A stretch of 64,000 nucleotides of DNA from Kutzneria kofuensis (GTDB taxonomy: Bacteria; Actinomycetota; Actinomycetes; Mycobacteriales; Pseudonocardiaceae), in NCBI RefSeq assembly GCF_014203355.1, contig NZ_JACHIR010000001.1:1986038-2050037 (forward strand), read 5' to 3'. The notes below the pieces were generated by a model that did no database searches, had not been told where the DNA came from, and saw only the letters and a list, made by a program, of their open reading frames with translations. The translations under genes were made by a program, and so were the position numbers. How positions within the stretch are numbered: position 1 is the stretch's first letter; each line of letters starts with the position of its first letter. This document shows positions 1 through 8,663 of this stretch, piece after piece.

Positions 1-107
1 CCGTGACCTGGGCGGGTGCCGGCCAGGGCGGCACGTTCCCGAACATGACGACCTCGTCCACGGCGGCGTTCCGTGTGGCGGAGAGCCAGGGAATCGCGAC
101 CGGCTGA
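1..107 (+). CDS. C-terminal end of an unidentified protein (cut by window start)
   Basis: An open frame enters from the left edge and ends at a TGA at 105-107, giving 34 readable residues that end in ESQGIATG. It is followed by about 120 bases before the next gene, which shares its orientation. The fragment is too short for a family call. The position directly before a Tad-type secretion operon suggests it could belong to the same mobile block, but this is inference. Confidence 0.35.
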   Translation, partial: VTWAGAGQGGTFPNMTTSSTAAFRVAESQGIATG

Positions 108-229
108 ACCGAGCCTCCCGCCTCACGAGGGCGGGTGTGCATAACGCAAAACGACTCCGTTGTGACCAAGGCACGTCGAACATCCGAATCGACGCGTCGC
201 GATGGCGTCATGCCTGAAGGAGGTCGGTG

Positions 230-940
230 GTGACCACTACCGCAGGTTCGACCAGCACGGGCCCGACGACGCAGAAGCCCGCGTCGCCGAACGCGTGGGC
301 CGGCCGTGACGGCAAGACACCGTCGCGTTTGAGCGGCGGCGGCCGGCGTCGCAGCGTGCCTTATCTGCTGCTCGGCGTCTTGCTGGTCGTCGTCTGCGCA
401 GCCGGCGGTGTGTTCGCTGGAATGCAACTCGGTGACCGCGAGAGCGTCATTGCGCTGGCGCGTCCCGTTGCCGTTGGCCAAGTTCTGACGGCGCAGGACT
501 TGAAGCAGGTCAGCATGGCGGCGGACTCCGGGATGGACGTGTTGCCCGCATCGGCTGCGTCGACGGTGGTGGGACAGCCGGTCGCGTTCAGTCTTCCCGC
601 CGGCGCGCTGGTGACCCGTTCGGTGCTGGGCACACCTCAGATTCCCGCACAGGGCAAGGCAATCGCTGCGGTGGGGCTCAAGCCCGGACAGTTCCCGCCC
701 GACTTGTCACCCGGCACCACCGTCGCGGTCCTTACCACGCCGGGGCAGGGCACGACGACCGGAACGACGACGGGCTCCGGGCAGACGTCGTCGTGGACCG
801 CGGTGGTGACGGGCGTTGCCACACGCGAGACCGAGCAGATCACCGTGGTGTCCTTGCAATTGTCCGAATCGGACGCTCGCGCGTTGGCCTCTGCCCCGGC
901 AGGGCAGCTGAGTCTGGTCGCGATCGCGGGAGGCCGCTGA
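230..940 (+). CDS. SAF-domain membrane protein (CpaB/RcpC-like)
   Basis: The protein has a Pro/Thr/Ser-rich cytoplasmic head, one membrane helix at about residues 45-65 (PYLLLGVLLVVVCAAGG), and then a SAF-type domain with the typical VGQVLTAQDL and PAGALVTRSVL segments. SAF/CpaB-like proteins accompany Tad pilus or type II/IV-like secretion ATPases, and here the neighbours are exactly such genes. Two GTG codons lie in tandem at 227 and 230. The strong Shine-Dalgarno AAGGAGG at 217-223 is only 3 nt from the first but 6 nt from the second, so 230 is preferred. The stop overlaps the next ATG. Confidence 0.75.
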   Translation: MTTTAGSTSTGPTTQKPASPNAWAGRDGKTPSRLSGGGRRRSVPYLLLGVLLVVVCAAGGVFAGMQLGDRESVIALARPVAVGQVLTAQDLKQVSMAADSGMDVLPASAASTVVGQPVAFSLPAGALVTRSVLGTPQIPAQGKAIAAVGLKPGQFPPDLSPGTTVAVLTTPGQGTTTGTTTGSGQTSSWTAVVTGVATRETEQITVVSLQLSESDARALASAPAGQLSLVAIAGGR

Positions 941-1782
941 TGCTCATCGCGGTCTGCTCGCTGAAGGGGTCGCCGGGCGTGACGACCTTGGCGACTGCTC
1001 TCGGGGCGCGCTGGCCGGGTCAGCAGAGCCCGATTGTGGTTGAGGTCGACCCGGCTGGCGGTGACCTGATGGCCCGCTTCCGGCTGCCCGACACGCCGGG
1101 TGTGGTCAGCTTGGCCGCAGCGGCCCGTGGCCGCGGCGGAACCGACCCGAGTCTGCTGGCTCAGCACACGCAGCTGCTGCCTGGCGGTCTGCGGGTAGTG
1201 CTCGGCCCGGTCGGTGCCGAACAGGCTCGCGCCGCGCTTGCGGTGCTGGCCTCGGGCCTGTCGTCGCCGCTGCGGCGGGCGGCCGACCAGCCGGACACCA
1301 CGGTCATCGCCGACTGCGGTCGGGTCGATCCCGACTCGCCCGCGCTGCCGATCATCCGCAGCGCGGACGCGATGCTGCTGCTGGCCCGCCCGCATGATGA
1401 CGAACTCGCGCACGTGGCACTCAAGCTGCAGGCGGCCCAGCAATGGTCGCGCCGCCCGTGCTTCGTGCTGGTCGGCGACGGCTATTCGACCGCAGAGGTT
1501 TCCCAGGCGCTGCGTATCCCCGTGATGGGCCGGGTGCCACGCGACGCTAAGGGAGCCGCCGTGTTGTGCGGCCAGGGCACCAGCCGGCGCGGGCCGGACA
1601 AGTCCGCGCTCGGCCGGGCCGCCGCCACGATCGCGCTGAACTTCGCCGCGCACGGGCTCCAACCGGCCACTACCAGCGGTTCCCAGGCCCCGCACCTGCG
1701 GCTGGCGGTTCCCGGCGGGCCGGTCTCGGGCGCGAGCCTGCAACCGCTCGGTCCGCACACCCGAAACGGGGTGACGCGATGA
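940..1782 (+). CDS. ParA/MinD-like P-loop ATPase of a Tad-type locus
   Basis: The ATG overlaps the preceding TGA (ATGA), so the start at 940 is preferred over longer frames. The 280-residue protein opens with a deviant Walker A, SLKGSPGVTT at residues 7-16, followed by a Walker A'-like VVEVDPAGGDL around residue 35. This is the layout of CpaE/ParA-family ATPases that position or regulate Tad machinery. It retains the signature Lys but has V instead of K in the second lysine position (GVTT rather than GKTT), so ATPase activity may be altered. It lies in a tightly coupled operon between the SAF protein and the CpaF ATPase. Confidence 0.7.
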   Translation: MLIAVCSLKGSPGVTTLATALGARWPGQQSPIVVEVDPAGGDLMARFRLPDTPGVVSLAAAARGRGGTDPSLLAQHTQLLPGGLRVVLGPVGAEQARAALAVLASGLSSPLRRAADQPDTTVIADCGRVDPDSPALPIIRSADAMLLLARPHDDELAHVALKLQAAQQWSRRPCFVLVGDGYSTAEVSQALRIPVMGRVPRDAKGAAVLCGQGTSRRGPDKSALGRAAATIALNFAAHGLQPATTSGSQAPHLRLAVPGGPVSGASLQPLGPHTRNGVTR

Positions 1783-3224
1783 CCCGCCCCGGCCCCGGTT
1801 CCCTGACCACGTCGGCCAACGGCTCCGGCCCGCACCCGCTTCCTGTTGCGCAGCTACCGGGCCCGGCAGAGCTTCCGCACCGGCCAGCCGGTGAAATCGC
1901 GGCCGTGGAACGGCTGCGGACTCACCTGCGCACCGAGTTGTCCACCCAGCTCAGCCAGCGCATCCGAGCCGACGAGGCCGCCGGTCGCCCGCCGATGGAC
2001 GGCCCGGCGCGCCGCCGGTTGGCCGAGGTCATCCTGACCGATGCAGCCGAGGCACACGCCCAAGCCGAGCTGCGCAACTCCGCTTCGGGCGGGATGCTGC
2101 TGCACCCCGATGTTGAGCAGCGCGTGATCGGCCAGGTTCTCGACGAGGTCTTCGGCTTGGCCGGCCTGGAGCCGCTGCTGGCCGACACCGACATCGAGAA
2201 CATCAACATCAACGGCGACCGTGTGTTCGTCAAGTACGCCGACGGCCGTCGCAAGCGTTTGCCGCCGGTGGTCGGCTCGGACACCGAGCTGATCGAGCTC
2301 ATCCGTGACCTGGCCACCCGTAGCGGCGTGGAGGAGCGACGCTTCGACCGCGGATCGCCGATCGTGAACTTCCAGCTGCCCGGCGGCGAGCGCGTCTCGG
2401 CGGTCATGGCGGTGACCGCGCGGCCGTCGGTGTCGATCCGCCGGCACCGGTTCACCACGGTCACCCTCGCCGAACTGCGGGAGAACGGGACGATCGACCT
2501 TGCCCTGGAGAGCTTCCTGCAAGCCCTGGTGAAGGCGAAGCGGAACATTCTCGTCACCGGGGGCACCGCGATCGGCAAGACGACGATGTTGCGGGGGCTG
2601 GCCTCAGTCATCCCGCCGTGGGAGCGGCTGATCACCATCGAGGACGTCTTCGAGCTCGGTCTCGGCGAGGACGCCCAGGCCCACCCGGACGTGGTTGCGC
2701 TGCAGGCCCGCGAACCGAACATCGAGGGACAGGGTGAGATCTCGCTGTCGGACCTGGTGTGGCAGTCCCTGCGGATGAGCCCGGACCGGGTCATCGTCGG
2801 CGAGGTCCGCGGTCCCGAGGTCATCCCGCTGACCAATGCGATGTCCATGGGCAATGACGGCAGCATGGGCACCCTGCACTCCTCCAGCAGCCAGGGTGCG
2901 TTCACCAAGCTCGCCGCCTACGCGGTGCAAGGCCCGGAGCGGTTGCCGATGGAGGCCACCAACCTGCTGGTCGCCGCCGCGCTGCATTTCGTGGTGCATC
3001 TGGCAAAGCCCCGCGACGACCCGAGCAAGCGCGTCGTGTCCTCCATCCGCGAAGTCGTCGGTGCCGACGGCGCCCAGGTCATCAGCAACGAGGTTTGGCG
3101 ACCCGGCCCGGACTTGCGGGCGGTGCCCGGCGCGCCGCTGCGCACCGACACCGTCGACTTGCTCGTCGAGGCGGGCTACGACCCGGACCTGTTCGAGCGG
3201 CACGAAGGGTGGTGGACCCCGTGA
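1779..3224 (+). CDS. CpaF/TadA-family secretion ATPase
   Basis: The start is the ATG overlapping the previous stop, which gives 481 residues, the usual CpaF length. The N-terminal half carries the ENININGDRVFVKY block typical of CpaF. The Walker A is GGTAIGKTT, where most relatives have GGTNAGKTT. An Asp box (TIEDVFELGL) and a Walker B region (RVIVGEVRGPE) follow, then the GSMGTLHSSS His box. The protein should be a hexameric cytoplasmic motor powering a Tad/type II-like export or transfer apparatus with the TadB-like protein encoded next. Coupling by 4-nt overlaps on both sides implies one transcript. Confidence 0.85.
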   Translation: MTRPGPGSLTTSANGSGPHPLPVAQLPGPAELPHRPAGEIAAVERLRTHLRTELSTQLSQRIRADEAAGRPPMDGPARRRLAEVILTDAAEAHAQAELRNSASGGMLLHPDVEQRVIGQVLDEVFGLAGLEPLLADTDIENININGDRVFVKYADGRRKRLPPVVGSDTELIELIRDLATRSGVEERRFDRGSPIVNFQLPGGERVSAVMAVTARPSVSIRRHRFTTVTLAELRENGTIDLALESFLQALVKAKRNILVTGGTAIGKTTMLRGLASVIPPWERLITIEDVFELGLGEDAQAHPDVVALQAREPNIEGQGEISLSDLVWQSLRMSPDRVIVGEVRGPEVIPLTNAMSMGNDGSMGTLHSSSSQGAFTKLAAYAVQGPERLPMEATNLLVAAALHFVVHLAKPRDDPSKRVVSSIREVVGADGAQVISNEVWRPGPDLRAVPGAPLRTDTVDLLVEAGYDPDLFERHEGWWTP

Positions 3225-4141
3225 CCACCACTGCCGCCTTGTTCGGCCTGCTCGGTGCCGGCGTCGCCGTCGGAGCCCTGCTCATCGGCGTCGGGCTGCG
3301 CGGTCGGCCTGCTCGTCCGGCGACGCCGTCCCGGCTGAGTACCTGGTTGGCCGCACGGCACGATCGGAAACAGGTCGGCCTGCTCGTCATGGCCGTGCTC
3401 GCCGGCTTGGCGGTCGGCGCGGTCACCGGCTGGGTAGTCGGCGCCGTCCTGACCGTGGTCGCGGTGATCGGCCTGCCGCGGATCCTTGGCTCGAACGTCG
3501 ACTACAAGCGTCAGCTCGAACGCATCGAGGCGATCGCTGGGTGGACGGAGATGCTGCGCGACACCCTCGTGGCCGCGGCCGGGCTGGAACAGGCCATCCT
3601 CGCTACCGCGCCGGCCTGCCCGGAGGCGATCCGTGAGGAGATCACCGAGCTGGCCGTCCGGCTGGAACGCGGCGAACGCCTCGCGCCGTCCCTGCGTCAC
3701 CTCGCAGACCAGCTGCGTGATCCAACCGCCGACCTGGTGATCTCCGCGCTCGTGCTGGCTGCCGAGCACCAGGCCCGGCAACTGGCTGACCTGCTCGGTG
3801 AACTGGCCGGCGAGGCCCGTGAACAGGCGTCGATGCGTATGCGGGTCGAAGCTGGCCGGGCCCGTACCCGGACCAGCGTGCGCGTCGTCGTGATCACCAC
3901 GCTCGTCTTCGCGATCGGGCTGGTGCTGCTCAACCGCGGCTATCTCGCCCCTTACGACTCCGCGTTCGGGCAGATCATGCTGCTGCTCGTCGGTGCCCTG
4001 TTCACAGCCGCTTTTGCTTGGCTCGCACGGATTGTGCGCCTGCGTGAACCGGAGAGGTTCCTGACCGAGCTGAGTGTGATCCGTCCGCACGACGCCGAGG
4101 TGGACGTCGATGACCTGCTCATCGGGAAGGATTCCCAATGA
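3221..4141 (+). CDS. TadB-like inner-membrane protein (type II secretion F family)
   Basis: The GTG start at 3221 overlaps the cpaF stop, giving 306 residues. Hydrophobic segments occur at about residues 6-25, 50-85, 222-242 and 252-272. The soluble middle contains the T2SSF-like block with LRDTLVAAAGLEQAI and the ELAVRLERGERLAPSLRHLAD helix pair. In Tad systems this family forms the membrane platform contacted by the CpaF ATPase. The stop overlaps the next start codon, so a TadC-like partner was probably encoded immediately downstream, but that gene is destroyed. Confidence 0.75.
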   Translation: MTTTAALFGLLGAGVAVGALLIGVGLRGRPARPATPSRLSTWLAARHDRKQVGLLVMAVLAGLAVGAVTGWVVGAVLTVVAVIGLPRILGSNVDYKRQLERIEAIAGWTEMLRDTLVAAAGLEQAILATAPACPEAIREEITELAVRLERGERLAPSLRHLADQLRDPTADLVISALVLAAEHQARQLADLLGELAGEAREQASMRMRVEAGRARTRTSVRVVVITTLVFAIGLVLLNRGYLAPYDSAFGQIMLLLVGALFTAAFAWLARIVRLREPERFLTELSVIRPHDAEVDVDDLLIGKDSQ

Positions 4142-4173
4142 CGTTGTCAAGCGGTAGCGGTGATAGGCGGTGA
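4138..4173 (+). pseudogene. 5' stub of the next Tad-operon gene, cut by IS110
   Basis: An ATG at 4138 overlaps the tadB-like stop in the same ATGA pattern as every other junction of this operon. The frame runs only 11 codons (MTLSSGSGDRR) before a stop. The IS110 element begins here, and no remaining TadC-like coding sequence is recognisable beyond it, so the rest of the gene appears deleted as well as interrupted. The identity as tadC is inferred from gene order only. Confidence 0.5.
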
Positions 4174-4178
4174 GCCTG

Positions 4179-5384
4179 TCAGGCTGCTGCGCTGCCTGGT
4201 CGTGGCACGTGGGGCTGGAACGTTCGTTCGTCGCGGACGAGCGCCCACACGACGTTGAGGCGTCGACGCGCCAGGGCCAGTACGGCCTGCTTGTGGACCT
4301 TGCCCTCGTGCCGTTTGCGTTCGTAGAAGGCCTTCGACTCCGGACACCGGACGATGGCGTACTGCGCGGACAGGTAGAACGCCCGCAGCAGCCGCCGGTT
4401 GTAGCGGCGCGGACGGCGCAGGTTGCCCTGAACCCGGCCGGAGTCACGCGGGACCGGCGCCAGGCCGGCGACACCGGCCAGCCGGTCAACGCTGCCGAAC
4501 GCGGCCGGATCCCCGCCGGTCAGAGCGATGATCTCGGCCCCGAGCAACGGCCCGATGCCGGGCATGCTCAGGATCACGGCGGCGTGCCGGTGCTGGCGAA
4601 ACCGGCCCTCGATCAGGGCGTCGGTCTCCGCGATCTCCTCATCCAGGGCCATCACCCCCTTGGCCAGCCGCGCCGTCATGGCCGCGGCAGTGGACTGTCC
4701 GGGAACGGCGGTGAGCTGGGCCCGGGCTGCGGCGATCGCGGTCGCGGCGATTGCGGCGCCGTTGCGGACCTTGCGGGCCCGCAGCCAGGTGGCCAGCTCG
4801 GCCTGGCCGCACTCCCGCAGCGCGGCGGGAGTCTGAAAGCCGGTCAACAGCACCAGCGCGGCTTTGGAGGAGCTGTAGTCAAAGGCTCGTTCCAGGGCGG
4901 GGAAGTACTCCAGGATCTGGGCGCGCAGCCGGTTGATCGCCCTCGTGCGGTCGGCGGTCAGGTCGTAGCGGCGGGCGGTCAGGATCCGCAGGTCCACGGC
5001 GATCTCGTCGCCGGCGGTCATCGGGTGCAGGTCGCGGCGCATGCGGGCCTGGTCGGCGATGATGAACGCGTCCTTGGCGTCACTTTTGCCCGATCCTCGG
5101 TAGCCGGCCGAGGCGTGGTGGACGGTGCGGCCGGGGATGTAGAGCAGGGCCTGGTCGTGGTTGACCAACAGGGCGATCAGCAGCGCGCCGCCGCCGGCGT
5201 TGAGATCGATCGCCCACAGCACGTCGGGCGACAGCGCTCGGACATCGGCGATCAGCTCCAGCAGTTCGGCCTCGTTGTTGGGCACTCGCCGGGACAGGAT
5301 CTTGTCGCCCTCGGCGTTGATCACCACGCAGTGGTGGTGGGCTTTGCCCGCGTCCACACCGGCCCACAGTTGCGGCACGGCCAC
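4179..5384 (-). CDS. IS110-family DEDD transposase
   Basis: The 401-residue protein begins with LWAGVDAGKAHHHCVVIN, the first catalytic Asp motif of IS110 transposases. The SDAKDAFIIAD block follows near residue 100. The C-terminal transposase_20 domain contains SMPGIGPLLGAEIIALTGG and LAGVAGLAPVPRDSG. The second acidic motif reads AIDLNAGGG rather than the common E-x-T-G, so it may be a divergent subgroup. The frame is full length without internal stops, so the copy may still be active. IS110 transposases work with a structured guide (bridge) RNA from the adjacent non-coding end. Confidence 0.9.
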   Translation of the reverse strand: MAVPQLWAGVDAGKAHHHCVVINAEGDKILSRRVPNNEAELLELIADVRALSPDVLWAIDLNAGGGALLIALLVNHDQALLYIPGRTVHHASAGYRGSGKSDAKDAFIIADQARMRRDLHPMTAGDEIAVDLRILTARRYDLTADRTRAINRLRAQILEYFPALERAFDYSSSKAALVLLTGFQTPAALRECGQAELATWLRARKVRNGAAIAATAIAAARAQLTAVPGQSTAAAMTARLAKGVMALDEEIAETDALIEGRFRQHRHAAVILSMPGIGPLLGAEIIALTGGDPAAFGSVDRLAGVAGLAPVPRDSGRVQGNLRRPRRYNRRLLRAFYLSAQYAIVRCPESKAFYERKRHEGKVHKQAVLALARRRLNVVWALVRDERTFQPHVPRPGSAAA

Positions 5385-5575
5385 CTCCCGTCGTCGTTCG
5401 TGCCAGACACCCAGCAGACGACCTCGCCGTCACGTCCTTATGCAGCGATTGTTTCGCTCATCCCAATCAGCGGCCGAGTCGTCGCAGGACCCCGGGCGGC
5501 CAATCCTTCCCAGCCACACCAACGGCTCCGTCATGACAGCCACACCCGAGGTCCCCGGGCCTTCCTGATCTTACG
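5385..5575 (-). ncRNA. candidate IS110 bridge-RNA region
   Basis: About 190 nt upstream of the transposase start are non-coding and read on the minus strand into the gene. They contain G/C-rich complementary segments, for example GGCCCGGGGACC near 5550 and GCCCGGGGTCC near 5500. In IS110-group elements the non-coding left end encodes the bridge RNA whose loops pair with target and donor DNA. Position and length fit. The transcript and its loops are not demonstrated. Confidence 0.4.
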
Positions 5576-5609
5576 ACTGACCAGAACCGACCCGACTCAG
5601 AAGATAAGG

Positions 5610-6563
5610 ATGACTGACCGTCCCACGTCGCCCTGGCCGCTCCCCCTGCCGCCGGGGGAGGAGCCGCCGATGCCGCCGCTGTCGGTCTGGCCGACCGGCC
5701 AGCGGGACCCGCTCGCGCAACTGCGCGACGCCGGCTGTGTTCCCGGCACCGAGACCGACACCGAGCGGATTCCGCCGGCCGTCGCCGCCCACGCGATCGC
5801 CATATACACCCGTCCCGGCGACCTCGTTCTCGACCCGGATTGCGGCGCGGGCACCGCCCTCGTTGAGGCGCTGCGCGCCGGCCGTCACGCGCTCGGCCTG
5901 ACCGCCCGCAGCCGGTGGTGGACGCTCGCTCGCGGCAACGTCACCGCCGCCAAGACCGCGGGCGCCTGGCGTGACGGCTCGGTCCTCGACGCCCGGCCGA
6001 AAGTCCTCGCGACCGTCCGGGCCGCCGGGCTGATCGGGCGAGTCGGACTCGTCCTGACCGCCCTGCGCACCGCGCCAGCCGACCCCAACAACCAGGCGAG
6101 CGGTCCGGACCGCGAGCCGGTCGAGTCCGCCCTCGCCGACCTCGCCACGACGCTGCTCTACTGCGAGCCGCTGCTGCGCTCCGGCGGGCACGTCGCCGTC
6201 ATCGCGCGACCTCTCCGGCACCCGGACGGCTCGCTGGTTGACCTGACCAGTCCGCTCATCGCCGCCGCCACCGCTGCCGGGCTGGCGCCGGTCGAGCGGT
6301 GCATCGCGCTGACCGCCGGCCTGCGCGGCAGCCGACTGGTCACCCGAGCGTCGCTGGCTGAGCGCCGCGCCGCTGCCCGAGCCCGCGCTGCCGGTGTGCC
6401 GACCGCGCTGACCGCGCACCACGAGGTGCTCGTCTTCCAACTCGCCCACGACGCCGAACTCGCCGCCGCGACGGCAGCCGGCATCCCGTGGCCAACCGAG
6501 GACGACGTGATCCGGCCCGCGGTCAACGGCGTCACTTACCCCGGCTGGAGGCGAGCGGCATGA
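5610..6563 (+). CDS. SAM-dependent DNA methyltransferase-like protein, degenerate catalytic motif
   Basis: The 317-residue frame carries a SAM-binding motif I, VLDPDCGAGTALVEALRAGR at about residues 73-92, followed by ALGL, as in N4/N6-type DNA methylases. The catalytic motif IV, normally S/N/D-PPY, would fall where the sequence reads LVLTALRTAP, so it is not recognisable and the enzyme may be inactive or highly divergent. The open frame extends further left into the IS110 end, but the ATG at 5610 is the first start outside that element. The stop overlaps the next ATG. Methylase-like genes of this kind are common on actinobacterial integrative elements. Confidence 0.55.
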   Translation: MTDRPTSPWPLPLPPGEEPPMPPLSVWPTGQRDPLAQLRDAGCVPGTETDTERIPPAVAAHAIAIYTRPGDLVLDPDCGAGTALVEALRAGRHALGLTARSRWWTLARGNVTAAKTAGAWRDGSVLDARPKVLATVRAAGLIGRVGLVLTALRTAPADPNNQASGPDREPVESALADLATTLLYCEPLLRSGGHVAVIARPLRHPDGSLVDLTSPLIAAATAAGLAPVERCIALTAGLRGSRLVTRASLAERRAAARARAAGVPTALTAHHEVLVFQLAHDAELAAATAAGIPWPTEDDVIRPAVNGVTYPGWRRAA

Positions 6564-7217
6564 CCACCCGCCTGTATTGCCGCGAGTGCGACTGGCACCC
6601 CGAGTTCCGCCGCAAGCGCGCCGCCCTCCGCGCCGCCGCCCGGCACCAGTGCACCGGCACACCGGTGGCCGAGATCCGTCCACCGTGGTGGTCTCGACTG
6701 TGGACAAACCTGTGGACAAGCCAACCGGGTAACACCGCCGCCGACACCGAAGGCAGCGCGGACGACCAGACCCATGACGACGAACTGTTCGACGCCTGCG
6801 GCAACCGGATCCAGTGGACCGCGCTCGCCGCGCACCACGCCGAGACCACTCGCCGCGCCCGCGCCGCGATGGTCGAGCTCGTCCGAGCCGGCTACCAGAT
6901 CGGGCCGCCGCCCTACGGCTACCGAGCCCTGCGCATCCGTGTCACCGACCCCAGCGGCCATAGCAAGCTGCGTGCGGTCCTCGTCCTGGACTGGCAGACC
7001 GCCGCGGTCGTGAAGCAGATCTTCATCTGGCGCGCCGACCACGGCCTGACGTTCGCCGCCATCGCCACGCGACTCAACAGCGACTCGCGCCAGTACCCGG
7101 CCCCTGTGCCCAACGGGCGGTGGACCGCCAAGGCCGTCCGGCGGATCGTCACCTTCTCTGCACTAAATCGAAGTCGCCTTTCGCTGGTGGGCGGTGTTTG
7201 AGGTGGCTTCGGCGGTG

Positions 7218-7445
7218 TCAGCCGTGCTGTCCGCGGGTGGGCATGCCGAGATTGACCTGTGTCGGAGCGCCCAGTCGTGCAGTGCGTTGGGCGCGGGTGC
7301 GTTTGCTGCGCAGGAAGGTCAGCGTCAGGTCGAGTCCTTCGATCTCGCCGCGCCAGCCTTCCTCGACGGCCCGACTGCGGCGGGCGAGCAGGTCCTGTTC
7401 CAACTCATCAAGCCGGGACAGCATCTTCGGGTCAATCGACAGCAT
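7218..7445 (-). CDS. small conserved integrase-associated protein (remnant)
   Basis: The 75-residue frame has a charged, helical pattern beginning MLSIDPKMLSRLDELEQDLL with EEGWRGEIEGLDLTLTFL. From memory, such short proteins sit directly downstream of tyrosine recombinase genes in streptomycetes; I cannot verify this here. It lies inside the insertion that splits the recombinase gene, downstream of an integrase fragment in the same orientation. Function is unknown. Confidence 0.4.
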   Translation of the reverse strand: MLSIDPKMLSRLDELEQDLLARRSRAVEEGWRGEIEGLDLTLTFLRSKRTRAQRTARLGAPTQVNLGMPTRGQHG

Positions 7446-7594
7446 CGGGCAGCGGATGCAAGCTTAACCGAAATGATCTTGAACAGGACTTCGGCCCACG
7501 ACGTGCCGGAAACATTACGGAACGTAATCGAAGATCCTTGGCTACATGTGCGGATCGGCGTGTCGCCCGACTTTGGCGGATGGTCGATCGGCGC

Positions 7595-7930
7595 CTATTT
7601 GAGTGGGTGTTCCTCGTCGTGCGGAGGGCGGACATGGTCAAGGTGCCGTTCGTCTGAGGCCCCGAAGGCGGCGAAGTTGTTCCGCGCCTGGGTGAGGCTG
7701 AGGTCTTTGTTCGGACCGCCCCGGACCACTGTGGCGTCGTGGTCGTCTTGGCCATCGACCTCCCGCCCGGCGCCGTCCCGCACCACCCACGGCAACAACG
7801 CACCGGGACCGGCCACCACTGCCCCGATCGCCGGTAGCACGGCCCGTCCCTCCATCAACCCCCGATGCACCCGGGAGAGCTCATGATCCATGCCACCGCA
7901 TCGAACATCGACGCCCGCAGGTTGAGTCAC
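7595..7930 (-). pseudogene. N-terminal fragment of a tyrosine integrase
   Basis: The start of this frame (MDHELSRVHRGLMEGRAVLPAI ... LLPWVVRDGAGREV, split here by ellipsis) resembles the N-terminal arm of actinobacterial site-specific integrases. After about residue 60 the sequence becomes unrelated and no catalytic R-H-R-Y domain remains. With the small protein at 7218-7445 it looks like the two ends of an integrase cassette with its middle deleted. Assignment rests on pattern recognition only. Confidence 0.4.
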
Positions 7931-8153
7931 TCATCCAGTTGGTGCAGTCAACAGAACAACGTCAAGTACACCGGCCGCCAGGTCTGGGCCCGCACCATCG
8001 CCGGCCGCCCGGCACCCATCGAGCAGTGGGTCACCTCGGCGCCGAAGGTACACGAGCCACTGGTTGACGAACGCACCTTCCACCGCGCCCAGCCGGCGCC
8101 GCCGACGGTCCGCCCGACGCGGAGGACTCGGCCGATACCCGGCCGAGTGCGAC

Positions 8154-8663
8154 ATGACCACCCGCCGGTGGAGCATCGCCGCCGTGGTCCTGGTCGCCGG
8201 GTACGCGGCGACGATCGCCGGAGCGAACTGGGCCACCACACTCTGGCCGGCGGTCACGGTCGCCGGCCTGCACATTCCCGCGGGCGCGCTCCTCGCCGGA
8301 CTCGCGTTCACCGTCCGGGACCTCCTGCAGGACACTGTCGGCACCCGGACAACGCTGCTCACGATCGCCCCCGGCGCGGCGTTGTCCGGACTGATCGCCG
8401 AGCCGCGCATCGCGCTCGCCAGCGCGGCGGCATCCGCGATCTCCGAGTCAGCCGACATCGCCGTCTACACCCTCTGCGCCGACAGCATGATGCTCATCGT
8501 CGCGCCCGTGCCTCCGCGCGGCAGTTACTGCTTGGCTGACGACTCGTCAGCTTCCGGTTTCTCGGCGAGCGCGATCTCCCGTGGAGGAACGACGCCGTAC
8601 AGCTCGTCCGGAGTGCACTTCAGGGCGGTACACAACGCCTGCAGAGTCTCGGTCTTCATCTGA
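8154..8663 (+). pseudogene. truncated VUT/YhhQ-family transporter gene
   Basis: From the ATG at 8154 the translation matches VUT family membrane proteins: two hydrophobic helices, then HIPAGALLAGLAFTVRDLLQD and a segment ending ISESADIAVYT. After about 8470 the expected PLR continuation appears only in another frame (TPLRR) and soon degenerates, so a one-base deletion plus loss of the 3' end is likely. The tail of the open frame overlaps an XRE gene on the other strand and is probably meaningless. YhhQ proteins import queuosine precursors, but this copy should be non-functional. Confidence 0.55.

Larger units (their letters stand above)
4142..5580 (-). mobile_element. IS110-family insertion sequence (boundaries approximate)
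   Basis: The element contains a single DEDD-type transposase on the minus strand, with only about 35 nt of non-coding DNA after the gene but about 190 nt in front of it. That layout matches the IS110 subgroup rather than IS1111. As expected for the family there are no obvious terminal inverted repeats and no clear target duplication, so the ends are estimated from the interrupted reading frame on the left and the downstream methyltransferase gene on the right. Confidence 0.7.
6560..8150 (+). pseudogene. recombinase-domain gene split by an insertion
   Basis: The first part (6560-7152) has a small Cys/His N-terminus (YCRECDWHPEF ... HQC) and then the Recombinase domain of large serine recombinases: PPPYGYRALRI, LDWQTAAVVKQIF, LTFAAIATRLN and GRWTAKAVRRIV. 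No resolvase catalytic N-domain is present. The natural continuation, KYTGRQVWARTIAG and VDERTFHRAQ, resumes at about 7960, so roughly 0.8 kb of foreign DNA interrupts the gene. The uninterrupted frame as it stands ends at 7201. ATGA coupling links it to the methylase-like gene. Confidence 0.65.

Noticed and set aside
4170-6563. A 797-residue open frame running rightward through the IS110 DNA into the methylase-like gene
   Set aside because: Its first half is the antisense of the IS110 transposase and has no protein-like pattern. Only the part from 5610 shows a SAM-binding motif.
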